Assembly: GCF_003013405.1 (NCBI RefSeq)
Contig: NZ_PXZL01000003.1
Location: 124,001-188,000, forward strand
Source of the DNA: Brevibacillus formosus
Lineage (GTDB): Bacteria; Bacillota; Bacilli; Brevibacillales; Brevibacillaceae
DNA length: 64,000 bases
Direction: 5' to 3'
Part shown: in pieces, positions 19,201-27,979 of the stretch
Layout of the letters: every line of letters begins with the position of its first letter
How positions within the stretch are numbered: position 1 is the stretch's first letter
The notes under the pieces: generated by a model
The model's input: only the letters and a program-made list of their open reading frames with translations
What the model was told of the DNA's origin: nothing
Database searches by the model: none
Translations under genes and position numbers: made by a program

Positions 19201-20974
19201 TCCAGCCTTTCAGAAATTCAGCGATCATCACTACCAGATCGGCTCGAAAGAAGATTATCCAGTCTTGCTGAAAGAACTGATGAACCGAAACATCCGAAAC
19301 ATTATCCACTGCATGAGCGTGGTAGATGAGGAGATTGAGTGTGCAGAAGACTTGCATGCACGAGAGAACAAGGGAGTTTACAGCTTCTATCATCTTGTAT
19401 GTGAAATGCTGAACCAGTCGTACAATCAGCAAATCAATCTTTATGTCATTGGCGACCATACTTTCTCGCTGACCAAGCATGAATCGATCCTGAAGCCCCA
19501 TCACGCTGTACTGTTTGGAATGGCGAAAGTAATACCGCAGGAGTATTCACAGTTGAAATGCCGATGTATCGATATCGATAGCGATACTTCCCCAGCGACT
19601 GTCTGGAAAGAAATTTGTGCAGACAAAGAAGACTTCCAGGTGGCGTATCGGCATAATGTCCGGTACATCGAACATTTGGAAGAACAGATGCTGGGCAATT
19701 CAGAGCTCCAGGACATAGCCATCAAGGAGAACGGCGTCTATCTGGTTACGGGTGGACTCGGCGATATTGGACTGAAGGTTGCTCAATATCTCAGTACGAA
19801 AAAATCGGTTCACTTATGCTTGCTCGGAAGAAATGTATTGCCTCCGCGAGAGCAATGGACTGACATTGTCCGAGATCAGTCCGATTCCATAGTGGCTAGC
19901 CAAATAGATATGATCCGCAGAATAGAGAAAAATGGGTCCAGTGTAGAAGTATATGCGGTTGATATTGCCAATGAGAGCAAGTTGGCAGATGTTTTGGAAA
20001 CCATCCGCCATCAGCACGGAGCTATCCATGGTCTATTCCATTGCGCCGGGGTAGCAGGCGAAGGTTTACTGATCAACAAAGAACATGCACAGATGAAGCA
20101 AGTGCTAGATCCAAAAGTCATCGGTACCTGGTTGCTGGACCGTTACACTGAGAGAGATCATCTCGACTTTTTCGTTTTGTTTTCATCTGTCACTAGTCTG
20201 TTGGGCGGGATCGGACAGGCTGATTATACGGCTGCCAATGCCTATTTGGACGTTTTTAGTGAGTACAGGCAAGCCAAAGGTCAAAGAAGCGTAACCATCA
20301 ATTGGCCTGCATGGAACGATACTGGCATGGCGGCAAAATATCGTATCAAGAAAGAGGCTGCTCCGTTTCATGGCATCCATCCGGATCAAGCGATCGACAT
20401 TTTGGATTCGATTTTAGCGCGAAAGGTCTCTCGCGTCATCGTCGGTGAAATGAACGAAGCGCATTTCCGGACGCACAGCTATCACTTGCCTTTTATCATT
20501 TCACCAGGAATCAGGAGAATGGTCACACAGCCTGTTGCATTCGAGGCAATTGAAGAACAGCAGATTGTACCCATTCTGAAAGGCAGAAATAATCACAGAT
20601 ACAGCGATATCGAGACCCAACTAGCCTCTATTTGGCAAAAAGTATTGGGAATACCGGAAGCGAATGTGTACCAGTCTTTTCAAGAGGCAGGAGGAAACTC
20701 CATTCTGGCGACAAGTCTCGTAAAAGAAATCGATCAGTTGTACCCTGGCCGCATCAACATTGCAACGTTGTTTGCCTATCCTTCCATTGCGAAAATGGCT
20801 GAATATCTCGAGAACAAACCGAGTCAATACGAACCGTCCCAGAAAAATGGCGGGGTCCAGAGCGAGAACATCCCCTTGCAGGACAAGCTGGCCGACTTTA
20901 TCAAGGGTGATATTTCAATGGAGAATATATTGGACTACTTAGACAAGAAAGAGTGGGGAGAAGAAGATGAGTAG
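13295..20974 (+). CDS. AT-less PKS: KS-KR-ACP-KS-KR-ACP
   Basis: A 2559-residue bimodular polyketide synthase with no AT domain. Residues 1-35 form a helical N-terminal docking segment. Module 1: KS 40-465 (Cys206 in TSCSSG, EAHGTGT, NVGHLVGASG), KR ~893-1090 (GGLGQLG, FFSSAV, YATGN), ACP ~1186-1253 (LGGDSI). Module 2: KS ~1303-1716 (Cys1466 in TACSSS), KR ~2148-2350 (GGLGDIG, FSSVTS, YTAAN), ACP ~2436-2506 (AGGNSI). Only a ~200-residue linker separates each KS from the KR region, as in trans-AT synthases. The KSs carry the TAPNxxAQE signature of trans-AT-type modules, unlike the TAPSxxGQ KSs elsewhere in this cluster. Each module should add one C2 unit and reduce it to a beta-alcohol. The last ~30 residues are acidic (LDKKEWGEEDE). 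The gene overlaps the next one by 8 nt. Confidence 0.93.
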   Translation: MMDKLKKYIYELVAAKKLSAKEATEYIVSLQKANETLSDEVAIIGISGRFPKANTVQEFWENIRAGRECLDDFPVHRLEDGRALFSDQRFDHKRFKKGGYLDEISFFDADMFRISPKEAMSMEPYQRIMLELAYETLLNAGYETRDIIGSKTGVFIGKDHVTGIEYRNYVSPDIFSLTGSWPGILASRISYAYNLKGPSIVFDTSCSSGLVGVHFACESLRRNECEMAFVGGISGLFYFPPIKEDGSLDQVESAEEMIRAFDKDAKGTVWGEGGGGLLLKPLSKALADNDMIFAIIKGSGINNNGLSKGITAPNGEAQEELLKSVWKQAQIDPETIRYIEAHGTGTVLGDSIELQSIMNAFQSFTSKKQFCGVGSVKTNVGHLVGASGIVSLIKAVMMLKHGEIPPSLHFQTPSPYIDLANSALFVNDVRTKLEQKDYPTRIGINSFGFSGTNCHILIEEPQRLVHQSNHGQDSYMLVLSASSEQKLLESVKEYQQFLLANRNIHLSDLCFTASISRNHYSHRVTIIFHSYKDLLVKLNGMKAVNSVSEWSEKPGIGYQRHEVVPDNKQAVETWEIREGEKKSLDRQANEAIKELIEKKVDEKLIWGQVAQLYMKGASIDWTKLYRGGHKLPLPGNILERKKFWPVEAKPKKMEEDLYYKSVWMEETLPTSDLHQETDDNTILLIVDEADTAKWHPHLFEKLQAKRLIMVEIGTHSLQVTHDHFKVARTYEDIAGFCAQLDISSLDQILFMAPTTHDLSESWIEFQSSMNQTAGSLLLFTKALHMTGKLTKEIDVALITQNAQAVQMAVAICNPFHHMLVGLGKSIRQENFCLNIRNIDCSSDNLELDLLLAEIQRKSTCYSVALRQGRRYIEVIEKADVSGTQEDETTIGAGDVFLITGGLGQLGTEVCKYLSQKNKVKLIVLGRTMLPDKEAWPTIVREQSDKDLVNKMNAILAVEALGSVLDYQCVDICNESEMKRLVQNIQETHGQLNGIIHCAGLGVGDIEDFGMSEQEFERRHAVKTYGSWLLYTLTKEMNKGFTMFFSSAVSVTGGRGSLSYATGNAFLDGLAEAIKRQGKKVISINWATWETTASKLSMQEERHVFRFLSTHQALQALDHILHRQMFRTIVGKLNHANELLELEHVWPFRLADEVKQELFKETAKPGRVITATPVTLKEKDGYTATQKELAQLWAEVLGLTAISLFDTFHQLGGDSIHAAQLYKQWNEKYPGTLHVADIYMYPTIYEMANYLDSKKTQQPAELTIESILEGYKQSRYSKDETKRLLAEWNTLSTGQSIQPGQNDEYAIIGYACKFPQAENAEQFWTNLTSGINAVRPFPASRRKDTDQYLTEDQAYCQGGYLENIDSFDSSFFHIAPKEAELMDPEQRLLLENVYEAIENSGLGGKNLFGTETGVYIGKDTTGRNEYNNMIDIQHPLKVTSGSTGILASRIAYFLNLNGPCLVVDTACSSSLAAMCLATQALKQGQIDVAIVAGVSLAYLPTQHNPLIDSADETIRPFDAGANGTMWGEGVGTIVLKRLDQAVEDKHVIHAVVKGSAMNNNGASNGITAPNADAQEKALVEAWRTANIDPETISYIEAHATGTKLGDPIEMKGISNAFRRFTNKKQFCGVGTVKANIGHLVGASGMASVIKMILAFKYKQLPPVAHFKHPNPFIEFADSPIFVNDKLQEWNVSGTPRRCGISSFGFSGTNCHILLEEPPPSAVENVGNQGWNLLTLSAKTKSALRALISRYTKYLNTTKAVDSQNLCYTANTTRGHYEHRVAILFKHQAELREKCRSLDGKGLENTNGAEEGIYYKVSQVILDQNDQCENGLLEEEKLRRNAIAERTIQQYIANDSAFTLQSLQNIAVMYTDGADINWHSLYPREQHQIIELPAYSYDSVRHWIGTQKQESSKQKDTYYHLRWIRDDKEPLKQVGKSNGTWLFLGGTGQWSQSMLQEIRERKIDLIEVSSGPAFQKFSDHHYQIGSKEDYPVLLKELMNRNIRNIIHCMSVVDEEIECAEDLHARENKGVYSFYHLVCEMLNQSYNQQINLYVIGDHTFSLTKHESILKPHHAVLFGMAKVIPQEYSQLKCRCIDIDSDTSPATVWKEICADKEDFQVAYRHNVRYIEHLEEQMLGNSELQDIAIKENGVYLVTGGLGDIGLKVAQYLSTKKSVHLCLLGRNVLPPREQWTDIVRDQSDSIVASQIDMIRRIEKNGSSVEVYAVDIANESKLADVLETIRHQHGAIHGLFHCAGVAGEGLLINKEHAQMKQVLDPKVIGTWLLDRYTERDHLDFFVLFSSVTSLLGGIGQADYTAANAYLDVFSEYRQAKGQRSVTINWPAWNDTGMAAKYRIKKEAAPFHGIHPDQAIDILDSILARKVSRVIVGEMNEAHFRTHSYHLPFIISPGIRRMVTQPVAFEAIEEQQIVPILKGRNNHRYSDIETQLASIWQKVLGIPEANVYQSFQEAGGNSILATSLVKEIDQLYPGRINIATLFAYPSIAKMAEYLENKPSQYEPSQKNGGVQSENIPLQDKLADFIKGDISMENILDYLDKKEWGEEDE

Positions 20975-23900
20975 CCGAAAAGAGATGAATGACAGCATTT
21001 TGCAGCTACTGAAATCTGGACATCTCAATCAGGATATGGCACTTTCCATTCTGGAAAAGCTGAATCGCAATCCAGAGCGAAAGTATCAGCAGGATATTGC
21101 TGTGATTGGAATGGCCTGCCGCTTCCCCGGAGCAAACAACCCCCAGCAGTTTTGGGACAATCTAGTCCAAGGGGTTAACAGCATAGGGTATTTTCCAGAA
21201 GAACGATTGCAGGATTTGTCTGGCTTTATTCCAGACTTGGAAGAGTTGCTAGCGAGCTCCAATCATCAAGCTGGCTACCTCGATCAAATTTCCCGATTCG
21301 ATCACCCTTTCTTCCATATCGGACATAAAGAAGCGATGGCAATGGAACCGTATCAGCGACTTTTTCTGGAGACCGCCTATCATGCAATCGAGGACGCAGG
21401 ATACGGGGGAGCCAAACTGAAACATTCCAATACGGGAGTATTTGTGGGACTGGAGACCGCCTATCAATCCCATTATCGTTCCCTGTTGCAAAACGAGGAT
21501 ATTTCTTCGCTCGTCGGTTCCTTGGTAGGACTTTTGGCCAATCGAATCTCTTATTTTCTAGACTTACGCGGGCCTGCTTTCGTTCTCAATACGGCATGCT
21601 CATCGGGCCTTGTGGCCTTACACCAGGCATGCACGGCATTGGCGAATAAGGAATGCGAAATGGCGCTGGTCGGTGGCGTGAATATGATGGTGATTCCACA
21701 GGTTACCGGGAAGCTGAATGATTTGGAGACTTCTGATGGTAGAGTGAAGGCGTTTGACAAAAATGCGGACGGAACGATTTGGAGTGAGGGAATGACGGCT
21801 CTGATGCTCAAACCGTTAGGGAGGGCAATGGAGGATCGTGACCCGATCTATGCGGTGATCAAGGGAAGCGGTGTCAATGCAGATGGCGCTTCCAACGGAT
21901 TAACTGCTCCCAATCCAGAAGCCGAGACCCAATTGTTTATCCGTACGTGGGAAAAAGCGAAAATTGATCCGTTGTCCATCTCCTATGTTGAAGCGCATGG
22001 TACAGGTACTTTATTGGGGGATTCCATTGAATTGCAGGCGATCAACGATGCTTTTCGAAAATATACGTCGGAAACGCACGTTTGCGGGATTGGGTCTGTC
22101 AAGACAAACATTGGACATACCGTTGCGGCATCAGGGTTAGCGTCGCTGATAAAGGTCGTGCTTGCTCTCAAACATAAGAAAATCCCTGCTACCCTGCATT
22201 ATCAGTCTCCGAATCCTTTTGTCGATCCCGAAAACTCGGCAGTCGAGATCGTTACCGAGCTGAGAGACTGGAAGCGGGAGGATAGCTTGCTGCGAGCGGG
22301 TGTCAACTCTTTTGGTTTCAGTGGTACTAATTGCCACGTCATTCTAGAAGAGGCTCCCGAACTAGACCGGGCAGAGACGGAGCTTTTGCCGCCTTTTCAT
22401 CTCTTAACGATTTCAGCCAATAGCCTAAACTCACTCGATGCGTTGATTAAAGCCTACAATTCCTATCTGCAAGCACATGAATCCATTGATCTTGAAGACC
22501 TTTGCTACACAGCGAACACTGGCAGAGGCCAATATGAGAACAGACTCGCGCTGGTGTTCAGTTCAAGAGACGAACTGATTCAGCAATTGCTACAAGTAGA
22601 TTTATCGAGACAAGACTTGGCGAAGGAAAAGGGAATCTATATTCACGTAGGCGCAAAAGTCAACCGTGACGTCAGCTCTCGTACAAACCTTTCTGCTATT
22701 GGAGACTTAACTGAGATTGGAAGAGAGAATTTCCAGACAAGAGCATCGCTTGCAAGGCTGGCAGAGCAATACGTTCACGGAATGTCGATCCCTTGGGAGA
22801 TCCTGTACCGTGAGCAGCGGCAAAAGCTGAACTTGCCTGTTTATCCATTTGATCCAATCAAAGTCTGGCCGGTAGTGGATAAGAAAGCGAGTGTCGGCTT
22901 ACCGTTAGAATCAGGCAAAGCGGATACGAACGAAGCGTTATCGGCAGGAGATCATGCCCTCTATCACAGCATTCAGTGGCTGCCAATGGCCCCATTGTCT
23001 TCACAAGCGGAAAAGAAGGAAAATGTGCTGGTCATTACGGATTCTACCGATTGGGGTAACGATTTAGCCGAGATCATCGCTTCGCAGAGTATGCATATGG
23101 TGCATGCCCGATTGACGACAGCCTACAGCAGGGTGAACGCCTCACAGTATGGTCTTACCGTTACCGAAGTGGATTTTGACCAGCTTATCCGTGATACAGG
23201 CCAGCTAGCACTGAGCAAAGTCGTCTTTGCCGCCGGGAATGCACCCGTCTCCGAAAGTGCTGGGGACAGCCTGCATGCGTTGTTTTATCTGACAAAGGCA
23301 CTGGTGAAAAATCAATCTAACCCCCTTGAGATTGTACTGGTAGGAAAAAACGCCCAGCGGGTTCTGCCCGTCGATCAAGCAGTCCATCCGCATTTTGCAG
23401 CCCTATTCGGATTGGGAAAAGTCATTCGGGAAGAGTATAGCGGGCTTCATTGCAAGTGTATCGACTTTGATGAGGGAACACTTGTCAGCGATGTCGTGTC
23501 AGAAGCACTAGGAAATGCCGAGCATTATCAAATCGCGCTTCGTTCGGGAGACAGATACCATCCCCAACTCACGCCATTGGACTTGCCGGCAGTTGATGAA
23601 GGTGGCATTCGCTTCAAGGATCAAGGGGTGTATGTCATTACAGGTGGCACCGGGGGAATTGGTCTGGAGCTTGCAAAGAATATTGCTCTGCAATACAAAG
23701 TAAAGCTGATCCTACTCAGCCGTACAAAATTACCCCAGCGCGCATCGTGGGACGAGTTCAGCCAGCAAGATCAAGTAGGAAGTCTACTTCACCATCTGAA
23801 AAGCTTGGAGAGCAATGGTTCTGAGGTATATACATACAGCGCTGATGTAGCCAACCTGGACGAAATTGCCCCGGTCATCCGCGACATTTATCGTATCCAT

Positions 23901-26900
23901 GGCAAAATTGACGGCATCATCCATGCAGCAGGCTTACCGGGAAGCGGCATGCTGATTGAAAAGGATGGAACAGCTTTTTCTGCTGGGGTCTCGGCCAAAA
24001 TCAGCGGTACTCAAAATCTATATATGCTAACCCTCGAGAATCCGCCCGATTTTCTCGTTTTGTTCTCTTCGATCGCATCTGTGGTCGGAGGAATTTACTT
24101 AGGGGATTATGTGGCGGCTAATTCCTACTTGGATGCTTTTTCAGGGATATCGAGCTCGCCTACACGGATCATGACCATCAATTGGACAACCTGGATGAAT
24201 ACTGGTATGGCGAAAAATGCAGGTACCAACCTCGATGTTGCTTTTCGCTCCCTCACATCTCGTCGAGCCATCAAGGCATTCGAGCAGGTCATCCAAAAAA
24301 ATCTGTCCAACGTCGTGGTTGGGGAAATCAACACGGACAATGACATGTTCTGGAACAATTCGCTGCCGATAGCATTAGCGCCTTCGATTCGAGAGAGAAT
24401 CAAGTCGCCAGAAGTTGAAATAAAAGTACAGCTGACGGGAAGAACGAATGACGCTTATACCGATATCGAAAATCAGATTGCGCATATTTGGGGAAACATC
24501 TTCCGGCTGCCAACCATTGATATTCACGATCAGTTCTATGATTTAGGTGGCACCTCTATCATGGGCATCAAGATCGCCAACCGGATCAATGAAGAGTGCC
24601 AAGTAACCTTGACGGTTCAGGATGTGTTTACGTATTTGACCATTCCGGCATTGGCCGAGTTTGTGCAACAAAAGCAACAGGAAAAGAGCGGTGGGGGAGC
24701 TCAGCTAAGAAGGGAGGCCTCCATAGAAAAAAGCGTCATGCCGCTGTCGCATGCCCAAAGACGAATATGGTTTTTGCAAAAGATGAATCCCGATCTCGTT
24801 GCCTACAACTTACCCTTTATCCGCACCTACGACATGGCGATTGATGTTGCGCTTTTAGAGCGGGCTGTCTCGTACCTGGCTGCAAGGCACCTGTTATTGC
24901 GCACAAGATTTACACTCCAAGACGGAATTCCGGTTCAGGTTGCGCTACCTGAGTATCACCCTACTATCCAGGTTATTGACTTATCCGAACAGACGGATCA
25001 AGAGCTTTTACTGGAAAAAAACATCTATACCCAAAAAATGAAGCCGTTCGATTTAGAATCTCCTCCTTACCGCATCTATCTCTACCAGCTTGGCAAGGAG
25101 AGGTTTTGCCTCTACGTCAATTTCCACCATATTTTAACAGACGGCTGGAGCATTGATATTTTTTACCGGGAACTGTTCGGCATTTACCAATCGTTCTTGC
25201 ATCAGCAACCCCCAAGACTGACCGAAGCGAAGCACGATTATTTTGATTGGATCATGGAACAAAAAGAATGGGAGAACAGCAAGGAGTTTGTCGAGCACGA
25301 AAATTACTGGCTAAGAGAGCTGGCCAAGCCATTGCCGACTTTGCATTTGCCCACTGACAAAAAACGACCGTCCGTCCAAACATACAACGGCAGCTATCAT
25401 AAATTCGAGATTAGCGGGGAGCTTTATGAAAAGCTCAAAAAACACGTCGAGAATCAGCAGATTACGTATAACAATTTCTTACTAAGCGCTTACTTCCTGT
25501 TGTTGCACAAGCTGTCTCAGGACCAGGACATTATTGTCGGTGTGCCTACTGCTGGAAGAAATCAAAAGAAATGGGAAGAGGTAGTAGGGATCTTTATCAA
25601 CACCTTGTGTATTCGTGTACAGTTTCATGAGATCTCCAGTTTTTCTCAGTTACAAAATACTGTGAAGCAAAAAATTTGGTCAGCGATCGACAAAGCACAA
25701 TACCCATTTGATTTGCTAGTAGAAAAGGTAAATCCGGAGCGGGATTTATCCAGAAATCCCATCTACAATGTGCTGTTCCAATTCTTTGATAAATTGCATT
25801 TGGAAAATGACGGGATCAGTCAATTTGAATTGAGCTGCCTCGCAAAAGAAACCGATCAACGTATCGAGATTTCGTTTGAGTACAATTCGGACTTGTATTC
25901 TGAAAGCACAATCCGACAGTTTGCACACTTTTTCCTACATATTCTCGCACAAGTTGTGGAACGCCCTGAAATTTCCATTAAAGAGATTACTTTGCTGACA
26001 GATCCAGAGCAAGTCGAGCTGCTACACCATTTCCACGGCGGTCAAATAGACTGGCAAGATCTACTGCCGGTTCACAAGCAATTTGAAGTCCAGGCGCAAA
26101 AAACACCGAATGCCATCGCGTTAGTATTCGAAGACCAGCAAATGACGTATAAAACGTTAAACGAAAAGGCCAACCAGCTCGCTTGGCTACTGATGAACAA
26201 GGGTGTCGGTACCAATGTGCCAGTTGGTATTTTCGTGGACAGAGGCTTCCAGGCAGTGGTTGGCATCTTGGCGATTTTGAAAGCCGGAGGCGCTTATGTG
26301 CCACTCGACCCGAGTTATCCGGAAGAGAGAATCAGTTATATTCTCGCAAACAGTGGAGCCAAACTGTTGTTGTCAGAAAACAGCTTGATGGAAAAGCTTG
26401 GACGGACCGAACTGGACCAACAGATTGATATCATCAATCTGAGCACGACCATTGAGCGAAGTGCTGTGAAACAGACTTATCTTGTTGATTGGGAGCAGGA
26501 ACTGTCCATCCTAAATCCACCGACTGAAAGCCATGAATCTGATTGGATGTATATCATGTACACCTCTGGCTCAACCGGCAAGCCAAAAGGCGTACTGGTT
26601 ACCCATTCCAACGTTCATAATTTTCTTGCCTGGGGCATCGAGCAATTCCAATTGAAAACAGATGATGTCTTCATGCTGGTCACTTCTATCAGTTTTGATA
26701 TATCAGTCTTTGAAATATTCGGCGCATTACTGAGTGGGGGTCGACTTTGCATCGTTTCCCAAGACAGTATGAAGGATATGGACCGATTACTCGCGTATAT
26801 GGAGGCCAACCATGTTTCGATCTGGCATTCTGTCCCGAGCTTAATGGTGCAGCTTTCCACTTTTCTGACATACAACAAAGAACAGTACGATCATCTTTCC

Positions 26901-27950
26901 GTTTTTCATCGACTCAGATACTTGATGCTGGGTGGAGAAGCGTGGAGCTCTACATTGGCTAAACAGGTACAGGAACTTTTTCCGCGTGCTGAAATCCACA
27001 ACATGTATGGTCCGACAGAGACGACGATCTGGATTTCCAGTTACAAGGTGAAGCCAGGAACGGACTCTCCATATGGTGCCGTACTTATTGGCAAACCGAT
27101 CACCAATAATCAAATCTTCATCTTGGATCCATACGACAATCTTTGCCCACCTGGTGTGATCGGCGAAATCTACATAGCTGGTCTAAATGTGACAAAGGGC
27201 TACTTCCGGGATGAAGAAAAAACAAGACAAGCCTTTATCCCGCAAGCCAACGGCCAACTTTGCTACAAGACTGGCGATCTGGGTAGATACCTGCCAGATG
27301 GCAACATCGATTTTATAGGCAGAAGAGATCAGTTGGTAAAAGTAAGGGGTTATCGAATTGAGCTCGGTGAGATCGAGCTTGCACTCAAGGACATAGGGGC
27401 TCTGCAACAAATTGCCGTGACGACCGTAAAAGACGGCGAAACGAGCAAAATTGTTTGCTACTATACGGCTAAGAAGCCTCTACCGATGGGGCAGTTAAAG
27501 GAATACGCGAGAAAGAAACTGCCTGAATACATGATTCCCGCACAATTTTTCCATGTGGATCATTTTTTATTGACCCCGAACGGCAAGATGGACTGGAAAT
27601 CAATGGCGCTGTATTGCCAAAATACGGATGTCAGCCCAGCTCCTTCGGAAGTTCGAGATGAAGTTGATAAAAAGCTGGTAGAGATATGGAGACAACTGCT
27701 TGGTTCCCCAAAAATCGGGATTCATGAAAACTTCTTTGATATTGGCGGAAATTCTTTACTAATCGTTCAATTACAAGAGATGATCAAAGCGGAACTATCA
27801 CATGAGATGTCGATTGTGGACCTTTTCCAATATACGACGATTGAAAAGCTGGCGAACCACATCAACGAAAATACTGTAAACAGATCAAGCGTTGAAACTG
27901 GACAAAAAAGAGCAGAACTGCGGAAAAGACTAAGAACCATGCGAAGCTAA
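20967..27950 (+). CDS. Hybrid AT-less PKS-NRPS: KS-KR-ACP-C-A(?)-PCP
   Basis: A 2327-residue bimodular enzyme. Residues 1-38 are a basic helical docking segment that should meet the acidic tail of the preceding subunit. Domains: KS 40-465 (Cys211 in TACSSG; EAHGTGT; NIGHTVAASG), no AT, KR ~887-1080 (GGTGGIG, LFSSIAS, YVAAN), ACP ~1163-1235 (LGGTSI), C ~1257-1680 (HHILTDG intact), A ~1700-2218 (YTSGSTGKPKG, NGKMDWK), PCP ~2225-2298 (IGGNSL). The A pocket reads D-I-F-H-M-G-M-I-W-K. Asp235 is kept, so an alpha-amino acid is likely, but I do not recognise the code; the Gly-like right-hand half hints at a small side chain. The protein ends in a basic helix (KRAELRKRLRTMRS). Its KS resembles those of the AT-less gene upstream. 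Confidence 0.92.
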   Translation: MSSRKEMNDSILQLLKSGHLNQDMALSILEKLNRNPERKYQQDIAVIGMACRFPGANNPQQFWDNLVQGVNSIGYFPEERLQDLSGFIPDLEELLASSNHQAGYLDQISRFDHPFFHIGHKEAMAMEPYQRLFLETAYHAIEDAGYGGAKLKHSNTGVFVGLETAYQSHYRSLLQNEDISSLVGSLVGLLANRISYFLDLRGPAFVLNTACSSGLVALHQACTALANKECEMALVGGVNMMVIPQVTGKLNDLETSDGRVKAFDKNADGTIWSEGMTALMLKPLGRAMEDRDPIYAVIKGSGVNADGASNGLTAPNPEAETQLFIRTWEKAKIDPLSISYVEAHGTGTLLGDSIELQAINDAFRKYTSETHVCGIGSVKTNIGHTVAASGLASLIKVVLALKHKKIPATLHYQSPNPFVDPENSAVEIVTELRDWKREDSLLRAGVNSFGFSGTNCHVILEEAPELDRAETELLPPFHLLTISANSLNSLDALIKAYNSYLQAHESIDLEDLCYTANTGRGQYENRLALVFSSRDELIQQLLQVDLSRQDLAKEKGIYIHVGAKVNRDVSSRTNLSAIGDLTEIGRENFQTRASLARLAEQYVHGMSIPWEILYREQRQKLNLPVYPFDPIKVWPVVDKKASVGLPLESGKADTNEALSAGDHALYHSIQWLPMAPLSSQAEKKENVLVITDSTDWGNDLAEIIASQSMHMVHARLTTAYSRVNASQYGLTVTEVDFDQLIRDTGQLALSKVVFAAGNAPVSESAGDSLHALFYLTKALVKNQSNPLEIVLVGKNAQRVLPVDQAVHPHFAALFGLGKVIREEYSGLHCKCIDFDEGTLVSDVVSEALGNAEHYQIALRSGDRYHPQLTPLDLPAVDEGGIRFKDQGVYVITGGTGGIGLELAKNIALQYKVKLILLSRTKLPQRASWDEFSQQDQVGSLLHHLKSLESNGSEVYTYSADVANLDEIAPVIRDIYRIHGKIDGIIHAAGLPGSGMLIEKDGTAFSAGVSAKISGTQNLYMLTLENPPDFLVLFSSIASVVGGIYLGDYVAANSYLDAFSGISSSPTRIMTINWTTWMNTGMAKNAGTNLDVAFRSLTSRRAIKAFEQVIQKNLSNVVVGEINTDNDMFWNNSLPIALAPSIRERIKSPEVEIKVQLTGRTNDAYTDIENQIAHIWGNIFRLPTIDIHDQFYDLGGTSIMGIKIANRINEECQVTLTVQDVFTYLTIPALAEFVQQKQQEKSGGGAQLRREASIEKSVMPLSHAQRRIWFLQKMNPDLVAYNLPFIRTYDMAIDVALLERAVSYLAARHLLLRTRFTLQDGIPVQVALPEYHPTIQVIDLSEQTDQELLLEKNIYTQKMKPFDLESPPYRIYLYQLGKERFCLYVNFHHILTDGWSIDIFYRELFGIYQSFLHQQPPRLTEAKHDYFDWIMEQKEWENSKEFVEHENYWLRELAKPLPTLHLPTDKKRPSVQTYNGSYHKFEISGELYEKLKKHVENQQITYNNFLLSAYFLLLHKLSQDQDIIVGVPTAGRNQKKWEEVVGIFINTLCIRVQFHEISSFSQLQNTVKQKIWSAIDKAQYPFDLLVEKVNPERDLSRNPIYNVLFQFFDKLHLENDGISQFELSCLAKETDQRIEISFEYNSDLYSESTIRQFAHFFLHILAQVVERPEISIKEITLLTDPEQVELLHHFHGGQIDWQDLLPVHKQFEVQAQKTPNAIALVFEDQQMTYKTLNEKANQLAWLLMNKGVGTNVPVGIFVDRGFQAVVGILAILKAGGAYVPLDPSYPEERISYILANSGAKLLLSENSLMEKLGRTELDQQIDIINLSTTIERSAVKQTYLVDWEQELSILNPPTESHESDWMYIMYTSGSTGKPKGVLVTHSNVHNFLAWGIEQFQLKTDDVFMLVTSISFDISVFEIFGALLSGGRLCIVSQDSMKDMDRLLAYMEANHVSIWHSVPSLMVQLSTFLTYNKEQYDHLSVFHRLRYLMLGGEAWSSTLAKQVQELFPRAEIHNMYGPTETTIWISSYKVKPGTDSPYGAVLIGKPITNNQIFILDPYDNLCPPGVIGEIYIAGLNVTKGYFRDEEKTRQAFIPQANGQLCYKTGDLGRYLPDGNIDFIGRRDQLVKVRGYRIELGEIELALKDIGALQQIAVTTVKDGETSKIVCYYTAKKPLPMGQLKEYARKKLPEYMIPAQFFHVDHFLLTPNGKMDWKSMALYCQNTDVSPAPSEVRDEVDKKLVEIWRQLLGSPKIGIHENFFDIGGNSLLIVQLQEMIKAELSHEMSIVDLFQYTTIEKLANHINENTVNRSSVETGQKRAELRKRLRTMRS

Positions 27951-27979
27951 CGATCATCTTTTGTGAAAGGAAAATCGGA

